A stretch of DNA of 64,000 nucleotides from Aliihoeflea sp. 40Bstr573 (GCF_024105655.1 NZ_JAAAMH010000014.1:17120-81119); one strand, 5' to 3'. Positions 44,356-55,224 are shown, counted from the stretch's first letter. The notes: a model not told the origin generated them from the sequence alone. Numbers and translations: made by a program.

Positions 44356-46275
44356 ATGCGATTTTCACCTTCCTTCCTCGACGAGATTCGCGACCGGGTG
44401 CCGATCTCCTCGGTGATCGGGGCGCGCGTCACATGGGATCGCCGCAAAACCAACGCCCAGCGCGGCGACTATTGGGCCTGCTGCCCCTTCCACGGAGAAA
44501 AGTCCCCCTCCTTCCACTGCGAGGACAAGAAAGGCCGCTACTACTGTTTCGGCTGCGGTGTTTCGGGCGACCACTTCCGCTTTTTGACCGATCATGACGG
44601 CCTCGCCTTCCCCGAAGCGGTCCAGCGCATCGCCGACATGGCCGGCGTGCCGATGCCTGCCCGCGACGTGCAGGAAGAACGGCGCGAGCGCGAGCGCGCC
44701 TCGCTCTCCGACGTCATGGAAATGGCGACGCAGTTCTTCCAGGATCGGCTGCAAGGTGCGGACGGCGCCAAGGCCCGCGCCTATCTGCGCGAGCGCGGTC
44801 TCGTCGGCCCCACGCAGCAGAAGTTCCGCCTCGGCTACGCGCCCGAAAGCCGCAATGCGCTGAAGGAGCATCTGGCCGCGCGCGGTGTGGAGAAAGGCCA
44901 GATCGAGGCCTGCGGCCTCGTCGTCCACGGCCCGGACATTCCCGTCTCCTACGACCGCTTCCGCGACCGCATCATGTTTCCGATCGAGGATGCGCGCGGC
45001 CGCGTCATCGCCTTCGGCGGCCGCGCCATGTCCGCCGACGCGCCCGCCAAGTATCTGAACTCCAACGACACCGAGATCTTCCACAAGGGACAGGTGCTCT
45101 ACAATCTCGCCCGTGCCCGTGCGTCCGTTGCCCGCGGCGGAACGGTGATCGCCGTCGAAGGCTACATGGACGTCATCGCGCTCGCGCAGGCCGGCATCGA
45201 AAATGCCGTCGCTCCGCTCGGCACGGCGCTCACCGAAAACCAGCTCGAACTGCTCTGGCGCATGTCCGGCGAGCCCGTCCTGTGCTTCGACGGCGACCAG
45301 GCCGGCATGAAGGCCGCATTCCGCGCCGCCGACCTCGCTTTGCCGCTCGTCCAGGCCGGCCGCACGCTGCGCTTTGCGCTCCTGCCGAACGGCCAGGACC
45401 CCGACGATCTCGTCAGGGCCGAGGGTGCGGAAGCCTTCCGGGCCATCGTTGCCGAGGCGCGCCCGCTCGCCGACATGTTGTGGCAGCGAGAGACGGGCAG
45501 TTCCACCTTTGACACGCCCGAGCGCCGCGCCGACCTCGAAAAGCGCCTGCGCGAACTCACCTTCCAGATCAAGGACGAGGATGTCCGTCGCCACTACCAC
45601 CAGGAGATGCGCGACCGCGTGATCCGCTTCTTCGGATCGACCCGCCCGCAAAACCCGCGTTTCGAAAAGGGCGGCGGACAGGGCCGTCCCGGCGGCCCCG
45701 GCCAGATGGGCAAGCAGCGCTTCGCCGTCTCGGAGACCCTTGCCCGCTCCTCCATGGTCCGCCCTGCCGCCTCCGCCATGCCGCTGCGCGAGACGTTGAT
45801 CCTCGTCACGCTCGCCAACCACCCCGACCTCGTCGACGAATATTTCGACGAGATCGACCGGCTGTCGATCACCAGCGCGGAACTGCGTCAGTTGAAGGCG
45901 TGCATCGTCGACGCCGCGGCGCACGGGTTGACCGGCAAGGCCGGTACGCTCATCGAGCACGTCCGCGCCTGCGGCATCGTCGAGATCTGGGAACGTGCCC
46001 TGCTGCAGGTCAAGGGCGCGGGGCTGTGGACCGCCCTGCCCGAGGCGGCACTGGACGACGCACGCGACGCCTTTCAGCAGGCCCTATACTTGCAGCAGGC
46101 GGCTCAGTCTCTACATAGGGAGTTAAAAGCAGCCGAGACCGCGCTTGCCACCGAGCCGACGGAGGAAAATTACCGTCATCTCGTCGATGTGCAGTCCCAG
46201 TTGCGAGACGTGCAGGCCACCGAGGCGCTCATCGAAGGTTTCGGGGTCCAATCGGGTCGTGCGGGCCGGGCCTGA
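44356..46275 (+). CDS. dnaG: DNA primase
   Basis: 639 residues (648 if translation begins at ATG 44329). The CHC2 zinc finger CCPFHGEKSPSFHCEDKKGRYYCFGCG (about 33-60), the DnaG catalytic core, the Toprim domain with VIAVEGYMDVIAL and CFDGDQAGMKAA, and a C-terminal helicase-interaction region are all visible. It makes RNA primers for replication. Directly downstream is rpoD, the ancestral macromolecular-synthesis arrangement. The start at 44356 gives the usual rhizobial N terminus MRFSPSFLDEIRDRVPISSVIG. Confidence 0.96.
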   Translation: MRFSPSFLDEIRDRVPISSVIGARVTWDRRKTNAQRGDYWACCPFHGEKSPSFHCEDKKGRYYCFGCGVSGDHFRFLTDHDGLAFPEAVQRIADMAGVPMPARDVQEERRERERASLSDVMEMATQFFQDRLQGADGAKARAYLRERGLVGPTQQKFRLGYAPESRNALKEHLAARGVEKGQIEACGLVVHGPDIPVSYDRFRDRIMFPIEDARGRVIAFGGRAMSADAPAKYLNSNDTEIFHKGQVLYNLARARASVARGGTVIAVEGYMDVIALAQAGIENAVAPLGTALTENQLELLWRMSGEPVLCFDGDQAGMKAAFRAADLALPLVQAGRTLRFALLPNGQDPDDLVRAEGAEAFRAIVAEARPLADMLWQRETGSSTFDTPERRADLEKRLRELTFQIKDEDVRRHYHQEMRDRVIRFFGSTRPQNPRFEKGGGQGRPGGPGQMGKQRFAVSETLARSSMVRPAASAMPLRETLILVTLANHPDLVDEYFDEIDRLSITSAELRQLKACIVDAAAHGLTGKAGTLIEHVRACGIVEIWERALLQVKGAGLWTALPEAALDDARDAFQQALYLQQAAQSLHRELKAAETALATEPTEENYRHLVDVQSQLRDVQATEALIEGFGVQSGRAGRA

Positions 46276-46603
46276 CGGCTGGACCGCCGAGCGCCGGCAA
46301 GGCAATTGATTCGCTTTTTTGCGGCGAATCGTGTCACAGCCGCTTGACCTTCCGCCTGAATGACGGAATCAGGACGACCACGAACCATTAACGAGCGGTT
46401 TGCCCGCATTGAAGACGGATAACGGGACGGTACACTGGTTTTGATCGGGTTGGGCACGCCGGTTTCGCTACCAGGGTTAACAGCGCATTTACGTGAACGC
46501 GCGTATGCGCGGTCGAAAAGCGCGGTCCGCGCATCTGCACCCATGTCCCCGACGAGAGCCGCTGAGGCTTCCAATGGCCTGATGGCCGCCTGGAGAACAA
46601 CAT
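46276..46603 (+). other. dnaG-rpoD intergenic region
   Basis: 328 bases without a gene. GATTCGC (46308-46314) and GCGAATC (46324-46330) form a stem around a T-rich loop just after dnaG. Its T-run is inside the loop, so it is not a classic terminator. The rest presumably holds rpoD promoters; I cannot single one out with confidence. Confidence 0.4.
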
Positions 46604-48622
<2,019 letters not shown>

Positions 48623-48629
48623 TCAAAAA

Positions 48630-48654
48630 AACCCGGCCTTGAGCCGGGTTTTTT
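48630..48654. terminator. Terminator after rpoD
   Basis: AACCCGGC (48630-48637) and GCCGGGTT (48643-48650) form a stem with a 5-base loop, with an A-run before and a T-run after. It can act in both directions and also faces the leftward small genes. Confidence 0.85.
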
Positions 48655-48691
48655 CATATTACGAGCGTCGCGTCGCCGAGAGCCACAGTCC

Positions 48692-48832
48692 TCAGGATTT
48701 GGCGCCGCCCTTCTTGCCATTGTCTGCAAGGTCCTTGACCTGCTTGCCGAACGCAGCCACCGGGGCCGCGGCCGGCTTGGCCTGCTTCGGTTTTCGGATT
48801 TCCTTGCTCGAACGCTTCTGCCCCTTGGCCAT
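48692..48832 (-). CDS. Tiny basic protein, 46 residues
   Basis: An open frame of 46 codons, very Lys/Ala-rich (starts MAKGQKRSSKEIRKPKQ, ends NGKKGGAKS). Its ATG overlaps the stop of the preceding gene as TGATG, so it is translationally coupled. Similar tiny Lys-rich proteins (MAKGQ... openings) are common in rhizobia. The function is unknown; it is basic enough to bind nucleic acid. Confidence 0.65.
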   Translation of the reverse strand: MAKGQKRSSKEIRKPKQAKPAAAPVAAFGKQVKDLADNGKKGGAKS

Positions 48833-49089
48833 CAGTTCCTCCCTTTCGCATTTGCCGCTTCGATCAGTTCGAGCGCGCCTTCGCCGGCAACGCGGTCGTG
48901 TCGTTCGCCCGCGGCGCGGATCTTGTATTGGAATTCATTGTCGTGAGCCGGCAGGCAGTCGATCACGCTGTACGTCTCGTCGGTGCGCAGCGGCTTGGCA
49001 AACCATGATTTGAGATGAACGGCCTGCCCGACCGAGAAGCGATGGACCGCCTCGATGCGCGGGCCGCGTGCGGATTGAAATCGGATCAT
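48832..49089 (-). CDS. Small hypothetical protein (85 residues)
   Basis: 85 residues starting at ATG 49089. The sequence FSVGQAVHLKSWFAKPLRTDETYSVIDCLPAHDNEFQYKIRAAGERHDRVAGEGALELI looks like a compact beta domain. It overlaps the upstream gene by 4 bases and the downstream tiny gene by one base, forming a tight three-gene unit. No family is recognised. Confidence 0.65.
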   Translation of the reverse strand: MIRFQSARGPRIEAVHRFSVGQAVHLKSWFAKPLRTDETYSVIDCLPAHDNEFQYKIRAAGERHDRVAGEGALELIEAANAKGRN

Positions 49090-49349
49090 TGCGTCGCGTT
49101 GTCCTTCACGATGGCGGCTTCCAGATCGTTCGAATCGATCTCGACGATCTGCGTCGGACGGGATGCCCGGTCGATGGACGGCAGGTGGATGTAAGTTGCG
49201 ACGGATCGGTGCGCGATCCATGAAAGACCGTCGATCAACTCTTCATCGCGGTCGATGCGGTATTCGCCAGCAGGAAGCGTCTGCCCGATCCCGCGCAGTG
49301 TGAACGGCGCGGCAAAGCGGGTCGTGGACGATCTGGTCCGGGTGGTCAT
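49086..49349 (-). CDS. Small hypothetical protein (87 residues)
   Basis: 87 residues starting at ATG 49349 (TRFAAPFTLRGIGQTLPAGEYRIDRDEELIDGLSWIAHRSVATYIHLP). The GQTLPAGEYRIDRDEE strand-turn-strand pattern is common in small rhizobial proteins of unknown role. It is the first gene of the leftward three-gene unit that runs towards rpoD. Confidence 0.62.
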   Translation of the reverse strand: MTTRTRSSTTRFAAPFTLRGIGQTLPAGEYRIDRDEELIDGLSWIAHRSVATYIHLPSIDRASRPTQIVEIDSNDLEAAIVKDNATQ

Positions 49350-49779
49350 GATGTTGGGTCCTTCCACCAGGCCCGATATCCAAACAGAGCCACCCACAAG
49401 GGTTGCCCGGCCGAAAACCTGTCTGGTCGAAAATCAACGGACAACGCAGCGCCGCACGGCATCTCGCCTGCTCGGCAGCAATTTCCATCTGGTAGCCTGT
49501 ATGAGCATGCCGCAAATCAGCCGCAATTAAGGCCGGATGGGCAACTATCGGCCAGCCAGGCTGACGATCGCGGGCCCGACTGCCTTTTGCTGATCTGTCT
49601 CGGACGCCCCCGAGATTTCCAGTGCTAGCCGGGCACCGGGTACGCCCCAGAAGCGATGCCGTAGACTGATCGATGGATCGTGCGCCGGTTGCATCGGGCG
49701 CATAGTACGGGCGTCAACTTCAAGTCAGTGCCGTGCCGCGCGCGGCCTCTCGCCCCTGCGGCACGCAGGGAGGTGCAAA
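49350..49779. other. 430-base gap, nothing certain
   Basis: No supported gene. A 49-codon minus-strand open frame (49545-49694, opening MQPAHDPSISLRHRFWG) has no clear ribosome site or relatives that I recognise. Promoters for the divergent units on each side must lie here. No repeat, tRNA or strong hairpin was seen. Confidence 0.4.
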
Positions 49780-50070
49780 ATGACGACCTACATCGTTCTC
49801 GTAGATTGGACCGACCAGGGGATCCGCAATGTGAGCGATTCCCCGCAGCGTCTCGACGCAGCCCGCAAGTTGCTGTCGGACATGGGCGGCACGTTCCGCG
49901 ACATCTGGATGACGATGGGCGAGCACGATCTCGTCGCCGTGTGCGAAGCGCCCGACGACGCGGTTGCGGCGCGCTTCGCCCTGCAGCTCAGCAAGGGCGG
50001 CAACGTGCGCACCCGTACGCTGAAGGCCTTCCCGGAGGCCGCCTATCGCGAGATCATAGCGAAGCTCTGA
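49780..50070 (+). CDS. GYD-domain protein
   Basis: 96 residues of the GYD family, a small ferredoxin-like alpha/beta fold: TTYIVLVDWTDQGIRNVSDSPQRLDAARKLLSDMGGTFRDIWMTMGEHDLVAVCEAPDDAVAARFALQLSKGGNVRTRTLKAF. The function of the family is not established. GGGAGG precedes ATG 49780, and the gene is complete. Confidence 0.85.
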   Translation: MTTYIVLVDWTDQGIRNVSDSPQRLDAARKLLSDMGGTFRDIWMTMGEHDLVAVCEAPDDAVAARFALQLSKGGNVRTRTLKAFPEAAYREIIAKL

Positions 50071-50128
50071 AGGCTTGCGGCGCACAGCCGGCCGGTCCAC
50101 CTTGTCGACAACGCACAAGGGAGACGGC

Positions 50129-50563
50129 ATGGGCGCATCAGAAACGGTCGAAGGCGGCTGCCGTTGCGGCGCCGTCCGGTTCAGGACGAAGCTCGTCGAC
50201 GGCTTCAACACCGCACGGCGCTGCACCTGCTCGCTTTGCGCGATGCGCGGCGAAATCGCCGTATCGGCGCGTGTGGAGGATTTCGAAGTCGAAAAGGGCG
50301 CCGGGCTCCTCACGCTCTACCAGTTCAACACGAGGGTCGCCGAGCACTGGTTCTGCTCGGTCTGCGGCATCTACACGCATCACCGCCGCCGCTCGGACCC
50401 GTCCCAGTACGGCGTCAACGTCGCGTGCATCGACGGCGTCAGCCCGTTCGACTTCGCCGAAGTGGTCGTCAATGACGGCCAGACGCATCCCAACGACCGC
50501 CCCCCGGGCGCGAGCGCCGTTGCCGGCGTCCTGCGTTTCGAGGCGTCCAAGGTCGTGGATTGA
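50129..50563 (+). CDS. GFA-family (CENP-V/glutathione-dependent formaldehyde-activating-like) protein
   Basis: 144 residues with the GFA zinc-binding Cys pattern: GGCRCGAVRF at the start, CTCSLCAMRG, and FCSVCGIYTHHRRR. The family includes an enzyme once proposed to activate formaldehyde with glutathione, but most members are uncharacterised. The stop overlaps the next gene's ATG (TGATG). GGGAGA precedes ATG 50129. Confidence 0.88.
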   Translation: MGASETVEGGCRCGAVRFRTKLVDGFNTARRCTCSLCAMRGEIAVSARVEDFEVEKGAGLLTLYQFNTRVAEHWFCSVCGIYTHHRRRSDPSQYGVNVACIDGVSPFDFAEVVVNDGQTHPNDRPPGASAVAGVLRFEASKVVD

Positions 50564-50988
50564 TGGCGCGACAGACGATCCTCACCATCGAAACGCAGGG
50601 AGCGGGCCTCTACGAGTTCACCGACGAGGCGGCGCGCTTCCTCGCCGCTGCCGGCCGCACGGAACCTGCTCTTCTCACCGCTTTCGTGCGCCACACCTCC
50701 TGCTCGCTCCTCGTTCAGGAGAATGCCGATCCCGACGTCCGGCGCGATCTCGATGCCTTCTTCGCGCGGCTCGTGCCGCCGGCCGACGACCCTTCGATGT
50801 CCTTTGTCGTCCACCGCTCGGAAGGACCGGACGACATGTCGGCTCACATCAAGGCGGCGCTCACCTGCGTGTCGCTCTCGATTCCCGCCCGCGATGGCCG
50901 GCTGCTCCTCGGCACATGGCAGGGGCTCTATCTTTTCGAGCACCGTGCGCGACCGCATCGCCGTGAGATCGTGCTCCACCTCGCCTGA
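50563..50988 (+). CDS. YjbQ-family protein
   Basis: 141 residues of the YjbQ/UPF0047 family, sometimes described as having secondary thiamine-phosphate-synthase activity. FVRHTSCSLLVQENADPDVRRDLDAFFARLVP and LGTWQGLYLFEHRARPHRREIVLHL are the conserved blocks. The ATG at 50563 shares its A with the preceding gene's stop, so the two are co-translated. Confidence 0.88.
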   Translation: MARQTILTIETQGAGLYEFTDEAARFLAAAGRTEPALLTAFVRHTSCSLLVQENADPDVRRDLDAFFARLVPPADDPSMSFVVHRSEGPDDMSAHIKAALTCVSLSIPARDGRLLLGTWQGLYLFEHRARPHRREIVLHLA

Positions 50989-51043
50989 ATTTGGGCGAAC
51001 TGGCCGGCCATGCTAGATCCGCCTCGAAACGAGGAGAGAAGTG

Positions 51044-51322
51044 ATGTCGTTTTTCAAGAAACTGTTCGGCGGCGCCAGTCCGGCAGCCGAGACCCCGGCG
51101 AAGACGCTCGAATACAAGGGCTACACCATCCAGCCCAGGCCCTTCCAGGAGGGCGGCCAGTACCAGACCTGCGGCATCATCTCCAAGGAGATCGACGGCT
51201 CGGTAAAGGAGCACAAGCTCATTCGCGCCGACCGCTTCCCCTCACTCGACGACGCGACCGAAACCACCATCCGAAAGGCGCGGCAGGTCATCGACGAACA
51301 GGGAGACCGGATCTTTGGCTAG
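51044..51322 (+). CDS. HlyU-family protein
   Basis: 92 residues: SFFKKLFGG...EYKGYTIQPRPFQEGGQYQTCGIISKEIDGSVKEHKLIRADRFPSLDDATETTIRKARQVIDEQGDRIF, the HlyU fold annotated as a transcriptional activator in some bacteria. It lacks an obvious DNA-binding helix, so the regulator label is only inherited. GAGGAGAGAAG precedes the start; GTG 51041 adds one residue. Confidence 0.85.
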   Translation: MSFFKKLFGGASPAAETPAKTLEYKGYTIQPRPFQEGGQYQTCGIISKEIDGSVKEHKLIRADRFPSLDDATETTIRKARQVIDEQGDRIFG

Positions 51323-51497
51323 GCTCGCACTCGCCTTCGCACTCTTCGCCCTGCCCGGCTGCGCGGTGTTCGGCGGCGCCGGAACGGCCACCGTCACCGA
51401 TGGCCGCATCGATGCGCGTGGAACCGCTTCCTCTGCCGGCATCGGCGCGTCCGGCCCCTATGTCGGCACGACATCGGGCCGCGTCGTCGTCAGGTAG
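51315..51497 (+). CDS. Putative small lipoprotein
   Basis: 60 residues from TTG 51315, overlapping the HlyU gene end. The opening MARLALAFALFALPGC has a lipobox (LPGC), followed by a short Gly/Thr/Ser-rich chain (TVTDGRIDARGTASSAGIGASG). The lipobox supports it; the short length and TTG start leave doubt. Confidence 0.42.
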   Translation: MARLALAFALFALPGCAVFGGAGTATVTDGRIDARGTASSAGIGASGPYVGTTSGRVVVR

Positions 51498-51568
51498 ACC
51501 TATCGCTGCCGGCGGGCACCCATCCCGGCTTGGGCGTCAGCGGCGTCGATCACACGAGCAGCGAAACA

Positions 51569-51603
51569 AAAAAGGCGCGGGTCGCCGCACCGGCCCCGCG
51601 CCT
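51569..51603 (-). terminator. Terminator of the yqeY-like gene
   Basis: On the minus strand GGCGCGGG (51603-51596) pairs with CCCGCGCC (51582-51575), followed by a run of T residues (A-run 51569-51574 on the plus strand). Confidence 0.75.
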
Positions 51604-51634
51604 TCGCCAACGGACGTCTTCGCCCGGCGGCTTC

Positions 51635-52084
51635 CTATTTCAGCATCGTCTTGACCATCCCGCTGGCCTTGGAGAAGTCCATCTGGCCGGGGAATTTTTC
51701 CTTCAGCGCAGCCATGCACTTGCCCATGTCGCGCAGCCCGTCGGCGCCGACTTCGGTAATGACCTGGGCGCAGGCCTGCCGCGTGTCGTCCTCGCCGAGC
51801 TGCTTTGGCAGGAAGTCGCGGATGATCTCGATTTCCTGGCGCTCCTGCTCGGCGAGTTCGAGCCGGTTGCCCTCTTCGAAGGCGCGCGCGGATTCCTCGC
51901 GCTGCTTGACCATCTTGGCGAGAATCTGCGTGATCTCGTCATCGCTGACCGGGTCTTTTCCCTGCCCGCGATTGGCGATGTCACGATCGGTTATCGCGGC
52001 CTGGATCAGGCGCAGCGTCGATGTGCGCCGCTTGTCCTGGCTCCTGAGCGCCGATTTCAGTGCCTGGGCGATTTTCTCGCGCAT
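51635..52084 (-). CDS. yqeY: GatB/YqeY-domain protein
   Basis: 149 residues: REKIAQALKSALRSQDKRRTSTLRLIQAAITDRDIANRG then LAKMVKQREESARAFEEGNRLELAEQERQEIEIIRDFLPKQL, the YqeY layout (helical domain plus tRNA-amidotransferase-like tail). Its role is uncertain; it is related to the tail domain of GatB. ATG 52084 is chosen, since the longer reading enters the intergenic promoter region. It is divergent from carA, as in many Hyphomicrobiales. Confidence 0.9.
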   Translation of the reverse strand: MREKIAQALKSALRSQDKRRTSTLRLIQAAITDRDIANRGQGKDPVSDDEITQILAKMVKQREESARAFEEGNRLELAEQERQEIEIIRDFLPKQLGEDDTRQACAQVITEVGADGLRDMGKCMAALKEKFPGQMDFSKASGMVKTMLK

Positions 52085-52380
52085 GGCTAGTCTCTCCTGT
52101 CGGGAAGCGGACCATAACGTCCGCTGATTGCAGAGGCAATCAGTCCCGTCTCTAACGCGTTGATTCGATTGATTCGGATTGGTACGAACCGCAGTTTCCG
52201 GCAATTGACCCGGCTTTCGCCTTCACCTATTGTCCGCCACCTGCATGGACCGACTTGAGTCTTGCACGGGGTGTTCCCAAATGGGGGGCACGACCCGTGC
52301 GTTTCGTTGCGCCATATGGCCCGGAACGCACCTCATTTCAAGGGCATACCTTGCCCGCGCGACGTTGATTGGAGAACCGC

Positions 52381-53580
52381 ATGGCCGCTGGAACTGCCCC
52401 TTGGAACATCGAGAAGCCCACCGCCGTCCTGGTGCTGGCCGATGGAACGGTCATCGAAGGCAAGGGCGCCGGCGCAACCGGGGAGCGCGTGGCCGAAGTC
52501 GTCTTCAACACCGCGCTCACCGGCTATCAGGAGATCCTCACCGATCCGTCCTATGTCGGTCAGATCGTCACCTTCACCTTCCCGCATATCGGCAACATTG
52601 GCGCCAATGACGACGACGTCGAGGATCTGAACCCGGCCGCCCGCCACGGCGCCGTCGGCGCGATCTTCAAGGCCGACATCACCGCGCCGTCCAACTACCG
52701 CTCCGGCGGCGGGCTGGACGAATGGCTGAAGAAGCGCGGCATCGTCGCGATTTCGGGCCTCGACACACGCGCGCTGACGTCGCTCATCCGCGAGCGCGGC
52801 GCGCAGAACGCCGTCATCGCGCACGATCCGTCCGGCAATTTCGACCTGGATGCGCTGAAGGCCAAGGCCGCCGCCTGGTCGGGCCTCCTCGATGTTGATC
52901 TGGCAAAGGACGTCTCCTCGGGCCAGTCCTCCGTGTGGTCGGAAACCCCATGGGTCTGGGACGAGGGACATGGCACCCAGGGCGAACCGACGATGCACGT
53001 CGTGGCCATCGACTACGGCGTCAAGCGCAACATCCTGCGCCTGCTGGCCGGGCTCGGCGCCAAGGTGACCGTCGTTCCCGCCACGACCGATGCGCAGACG
53101 ATCCTCGCCATGCAGCCCGATGGCGTTTTCCTGTCGAACGGCCCTGGCGACCCCGCCGCGACCGGCAAATATGCCGTCCCGGTCATCAAGGATCTGATCG
53201 GCGCCGACCTGCCGGTGTTCGGCATCTGCCTTGGCCACCAGATACTGGCGCTCGCCGTCGGCGCGAAGACCGAGAAGATGCACCAGGGCCACCACGGCGC
53301 GAACCATCCGGTCAAGGACCACACCACGGGCAAGGTCGAGATCGTGTCGATGAATCACGGTTTCGCGGTGGATTCGAAGTCACTGCCGCAAGGCGTCGAG
53401 GAGACTCATGTTTCCCTCTTCGACGGATCGAACTGCGGCATCGCGCTGACGGGCAAGCCGGTCTTTTCGGTCCAGCACCACCCGGAAGCCTCGCCCGGCC
53501 CGCAGGATTCGCACTATCTCTTCCGCCGCTTCGTGAACCTCATCCGCGAGCGCAAGGGCGAGCCGGCATTGGCGGAATGA
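52381..53580 (+). CDS. carA: Carbamoyl-phosphate synthase small subunit (glutaminase)
   Basis: 399 residues. The N-terminal CPSase small-chain domain (AVLVLADGTVIEGKG, then EVVFNTALTGYQEILTDPSYVGQIV) and a class I glutaminase domain with the nucleophile in FGICLGHQ (Cys about 280) and HHPEASPGP carrying the His/Glu pair. It supplies ammonia from glutamine to CarB for arginine and pyrimidine synthesis. ATG 52381 follows GGAGAACCGC. carB lies 5 kb downstream on the same strand instead of adjacent, a split arrangement. Confidence 0.97.
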   Translation: MAAGTAPWNIEKPTAVLVLADGTVIEGKGAGATGERVAEVVFNTALTGYQEILTDPSYVGQIVTFTFPHIGNIGANDDDVEDLNPAARHGAVGAIFKADITAPSNYRSGGGLDEWLKKRGIVAISGLDTRALTSLIRERGAQNAVIAHDPSGNFDLDALKAKAAAWSGLLDVDLAKDVSSGQSSVWSETPWVWDEGHGTQGEPTMHVVAIDYGVKRNILRLLAGLGAKVTVVPATTDAQTILAMQPDGVFLSNGPGDPAATGKYAVPVIKDLIGADLPVFGICLGHQILALAVGAKTEKMHQGHHGANHPVKDHTTGKVEIVSMNHGFAVDSKSLPQGVEETHVSLFDGSNCGIALTGKPVFSVQHHPEASPGPQDSHYLFRRFVNLIRERKGEPALAE

Positions 53581-53587
53581 TGCCCGC

Positions 53588-53613
53588 CCGCGCGGGGACT
53601 TCACCCCGCGCGG
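53588..53613. terminator. Strong GC hairpin after carA
   Basis: CCGCGCGGGG (53588-53597) and CCCCGCGCGG (53604-53613) pair perfectly around a 6-base loop. It sits between convergent genes and lacks a T-tract. Confidence 0.6.
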
Positions 53614-53626
53614 CATGCTTGCCCGG

Positions 53627-54166
53627 TCACTTGATCGGGATCATCAGATGCGCATAGGGTGTGCCCGCCCACATCACATAGGGCTGGGTCGTGTCGGGCT
53701 CGGGCGTGTCCGGATAGCCTTCCATCATGTCCATCGCGTTGACGATCATGACGTGCGGGCCGGTCTCGATCCAGTTATTGCCCTGTTCCGGCCCTTGCGC
53801 ATAGGGGTCCGTGTTGCTGCCGTCGCTGCCGCCGGCGAGCATGTACATGAAGCCGACCTTGCCTTGCGGCGGGTCCTTCTTGCCGATCCAGGCCATCGCC
53901 CATTCCATCGAGTTCGCATCGCCGCACATCGGGTCCGGCCCCGGCGAGGCCGGGTTGTCCGGCATGCACCAGAAGCCATTCGTCCCTTCGCGCAAGGTCC
54001 GCATCTCGCCCTTGTCGTCCATGGCATAGATCGCCGCGCCACTCGCAACCGCCGCGGGCGCCGCCATTTCGGCGCTCTTGATCAGTTCCGCGTCGTCGGC
54101 AGCGGCCGGCAAGGCAAGGACGCTGCCTGCCGCGCAAAGCACGGCCAAGGTCAGAAGCCTTATCAT
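53627..54166 (-). CDS. Secreted hypothetical protein
   Basis: 179 residues from ATG 54166. The signal peptide MIRLLTLAVLCAAGSVLALPAAA is followed by an IKSAEMAAPAAVASGAAIYAMDDKGEMRTLREGTNGFWCMPDNP region, a GDANSMEWAMAWIGKKDPP block and a PYVMWAGTPYAHLMIPIK end. The two Cys could form a disulfide. The pattern is like conserved alphaproteobacterial exported proteins of unknown function. Confidence 0.75.
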   Translation of the reverse strand: MIRLLTLAVLCAAGSVLALPAAADDAELIKSAEMAAPAAVASGAAIYAMDDKGEMRTLREGTNGFWCMPDNPASPGPDPMCGDANSMEWAMAWIGKKDPPQGKVGFMYMLAGGSDGSNTDPYAQGPEQGNNWIETGPHVMIVNAMDMMEGYPDTPEPDTTQPYVMWAGTPYAHLMIPIK

Positions 54167-54263
54167 GGCTGTTCTCCTGTCGCCCGGGGCAGGCCCCGAC
54201 GGCCCGCCGGCCGGGCGCGGCATTCTACCAGAGGCCGTGGAACGGGTGCACAGCCCGGATGGT

Positions 54264-55166
54264 CTAGATATCGCCGTTGAACGTGTCGCAGTCTTGCCAG
54301 CGCCCGGTCTCATAGCCGCGCGCGAACCAGGTCTGGCGCTGCTCGGACGAGCCGTGCGTGAAACTGTCGGGCATCACCTGGCCCTGCGTGCGCCGCTGCA
54401 GCGTGTCGTCGCCGATCTGGTGCGCGGCGTTCAGCGCCTCGTCGATGTCGCCGGCTTCGAGCAATCCCTTCTGCTCGGTGTAATGCGCCCAAACGCCCGC
54501 ATAGCAGTCGGCCTGGAGCTCGACGCGCACCGACATTTCATTCGCCTGCGCCTCGCTCATGCGCTGCCGCTGCTGGTGAAACTGCGGCAGGATGCCCGTC
54601 AGGTTCTGGACGTGATGGCCGACCTCGTGGGCGATGACATAGGCTTGCGCGAAATCGCCCGACGCGCCGAAGCGGCTGGCGAGTTCGTCGAAGAAGGCGA
54701 GGTCGATATAGACCTGATTGTCGTTCGGGCAGTAGAACGGGCCGACCGCGGACGAGGCCTGCCCGCAGGCCGAGTTCACCACGCCGTCGAACATCACCAG
54801 CGTCGGCTCCTGGTAGGTCTCGCCTTCGCTCTGGAAGATGCCGTTCCACACGTCCTCAGTCTCGGCGAGCACCACACCGACAAACTGCGCCTGCTCGTCA
54901 TTTCCCGGCTGCTGCCGCGTCACCTGCCCGGTAGGCGGTGCCGAGCCGCCACCGCCCATCATGTCCATCGGATTTATGCCGAGGAAGGAAAGGACGAGGA
55001 AGACGACCACGAGGATGACGATGCCGGACATGCCGCCTGCGCCCGCGCGCCCGATGGGGATTGGAATGCGCGGTCCGCGGCGTCCGAAGCCGCCTGGTAT
55101 CCGCGCTGGGCCCTGCCCGCGCCGGTCCGAGATGTTGGTGCTTTGACGGCGGCCTCTCCAGCGCAT
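54264..55166 (-). CDS. YpfJ-family neutral zinc metallopeptidase
   Basis: 300 residues. An N-terminal Arg/Gly-rich stretch, then one membrane span (about 37-55, GIVILVVVFLVLSFLGI), and a periplasmic domain with the zinc motif AHEVGHH (about 175-181) and a downstream ELQADC third-ligand/Glu segment. It matches the putative neutral zinc metallopeptidase family. The substrate is unknown. ATG 55166 is used; an upstream in-frame ATG would add 10 residues. Confidence 0.88.
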   Translation of the reverse strand: MRWRGRRQSTNISDRRGQGPARIPGGFGRRGPRIPIPIGRAGAGGMSGIVILVVVFLVLSFLGINPMDMMGGGGSAPPTGQVTRQQPGNDEQAQFVGVVLAETEDVWNGIFQSEGETYQEPTLVMFDGVVNSACGQASSAVGPFYCPNDNQVYIDLAFFDELASRFGASGDFAQAYVIAHEVGHHVQNLTGILPQFHQQRQRMSEAQANEMSVRVELQADCYAGVWAHYTEQKGLLEAGDIDEALNAAHQIGDDTLQRRTQGQVMPDSFTHGSSEQRQTWFARGYETGRWQDCDTFNGDI

Positions 55167-55224
55167 GCGAACCCTCCAGCGCAAATGGTGCGCCATTCAA
55201 CGGGATGCCTGCGTCACGGTTCCG

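Noticed and set aside
42461..44416. 651-codon plus-strand open frame opposite the Na/Pi symporter
   Set aside because: It is a GC-skewed mirror of a well-supported gene, with His/Arg/Asp-rich nonsense composition and no motifs.
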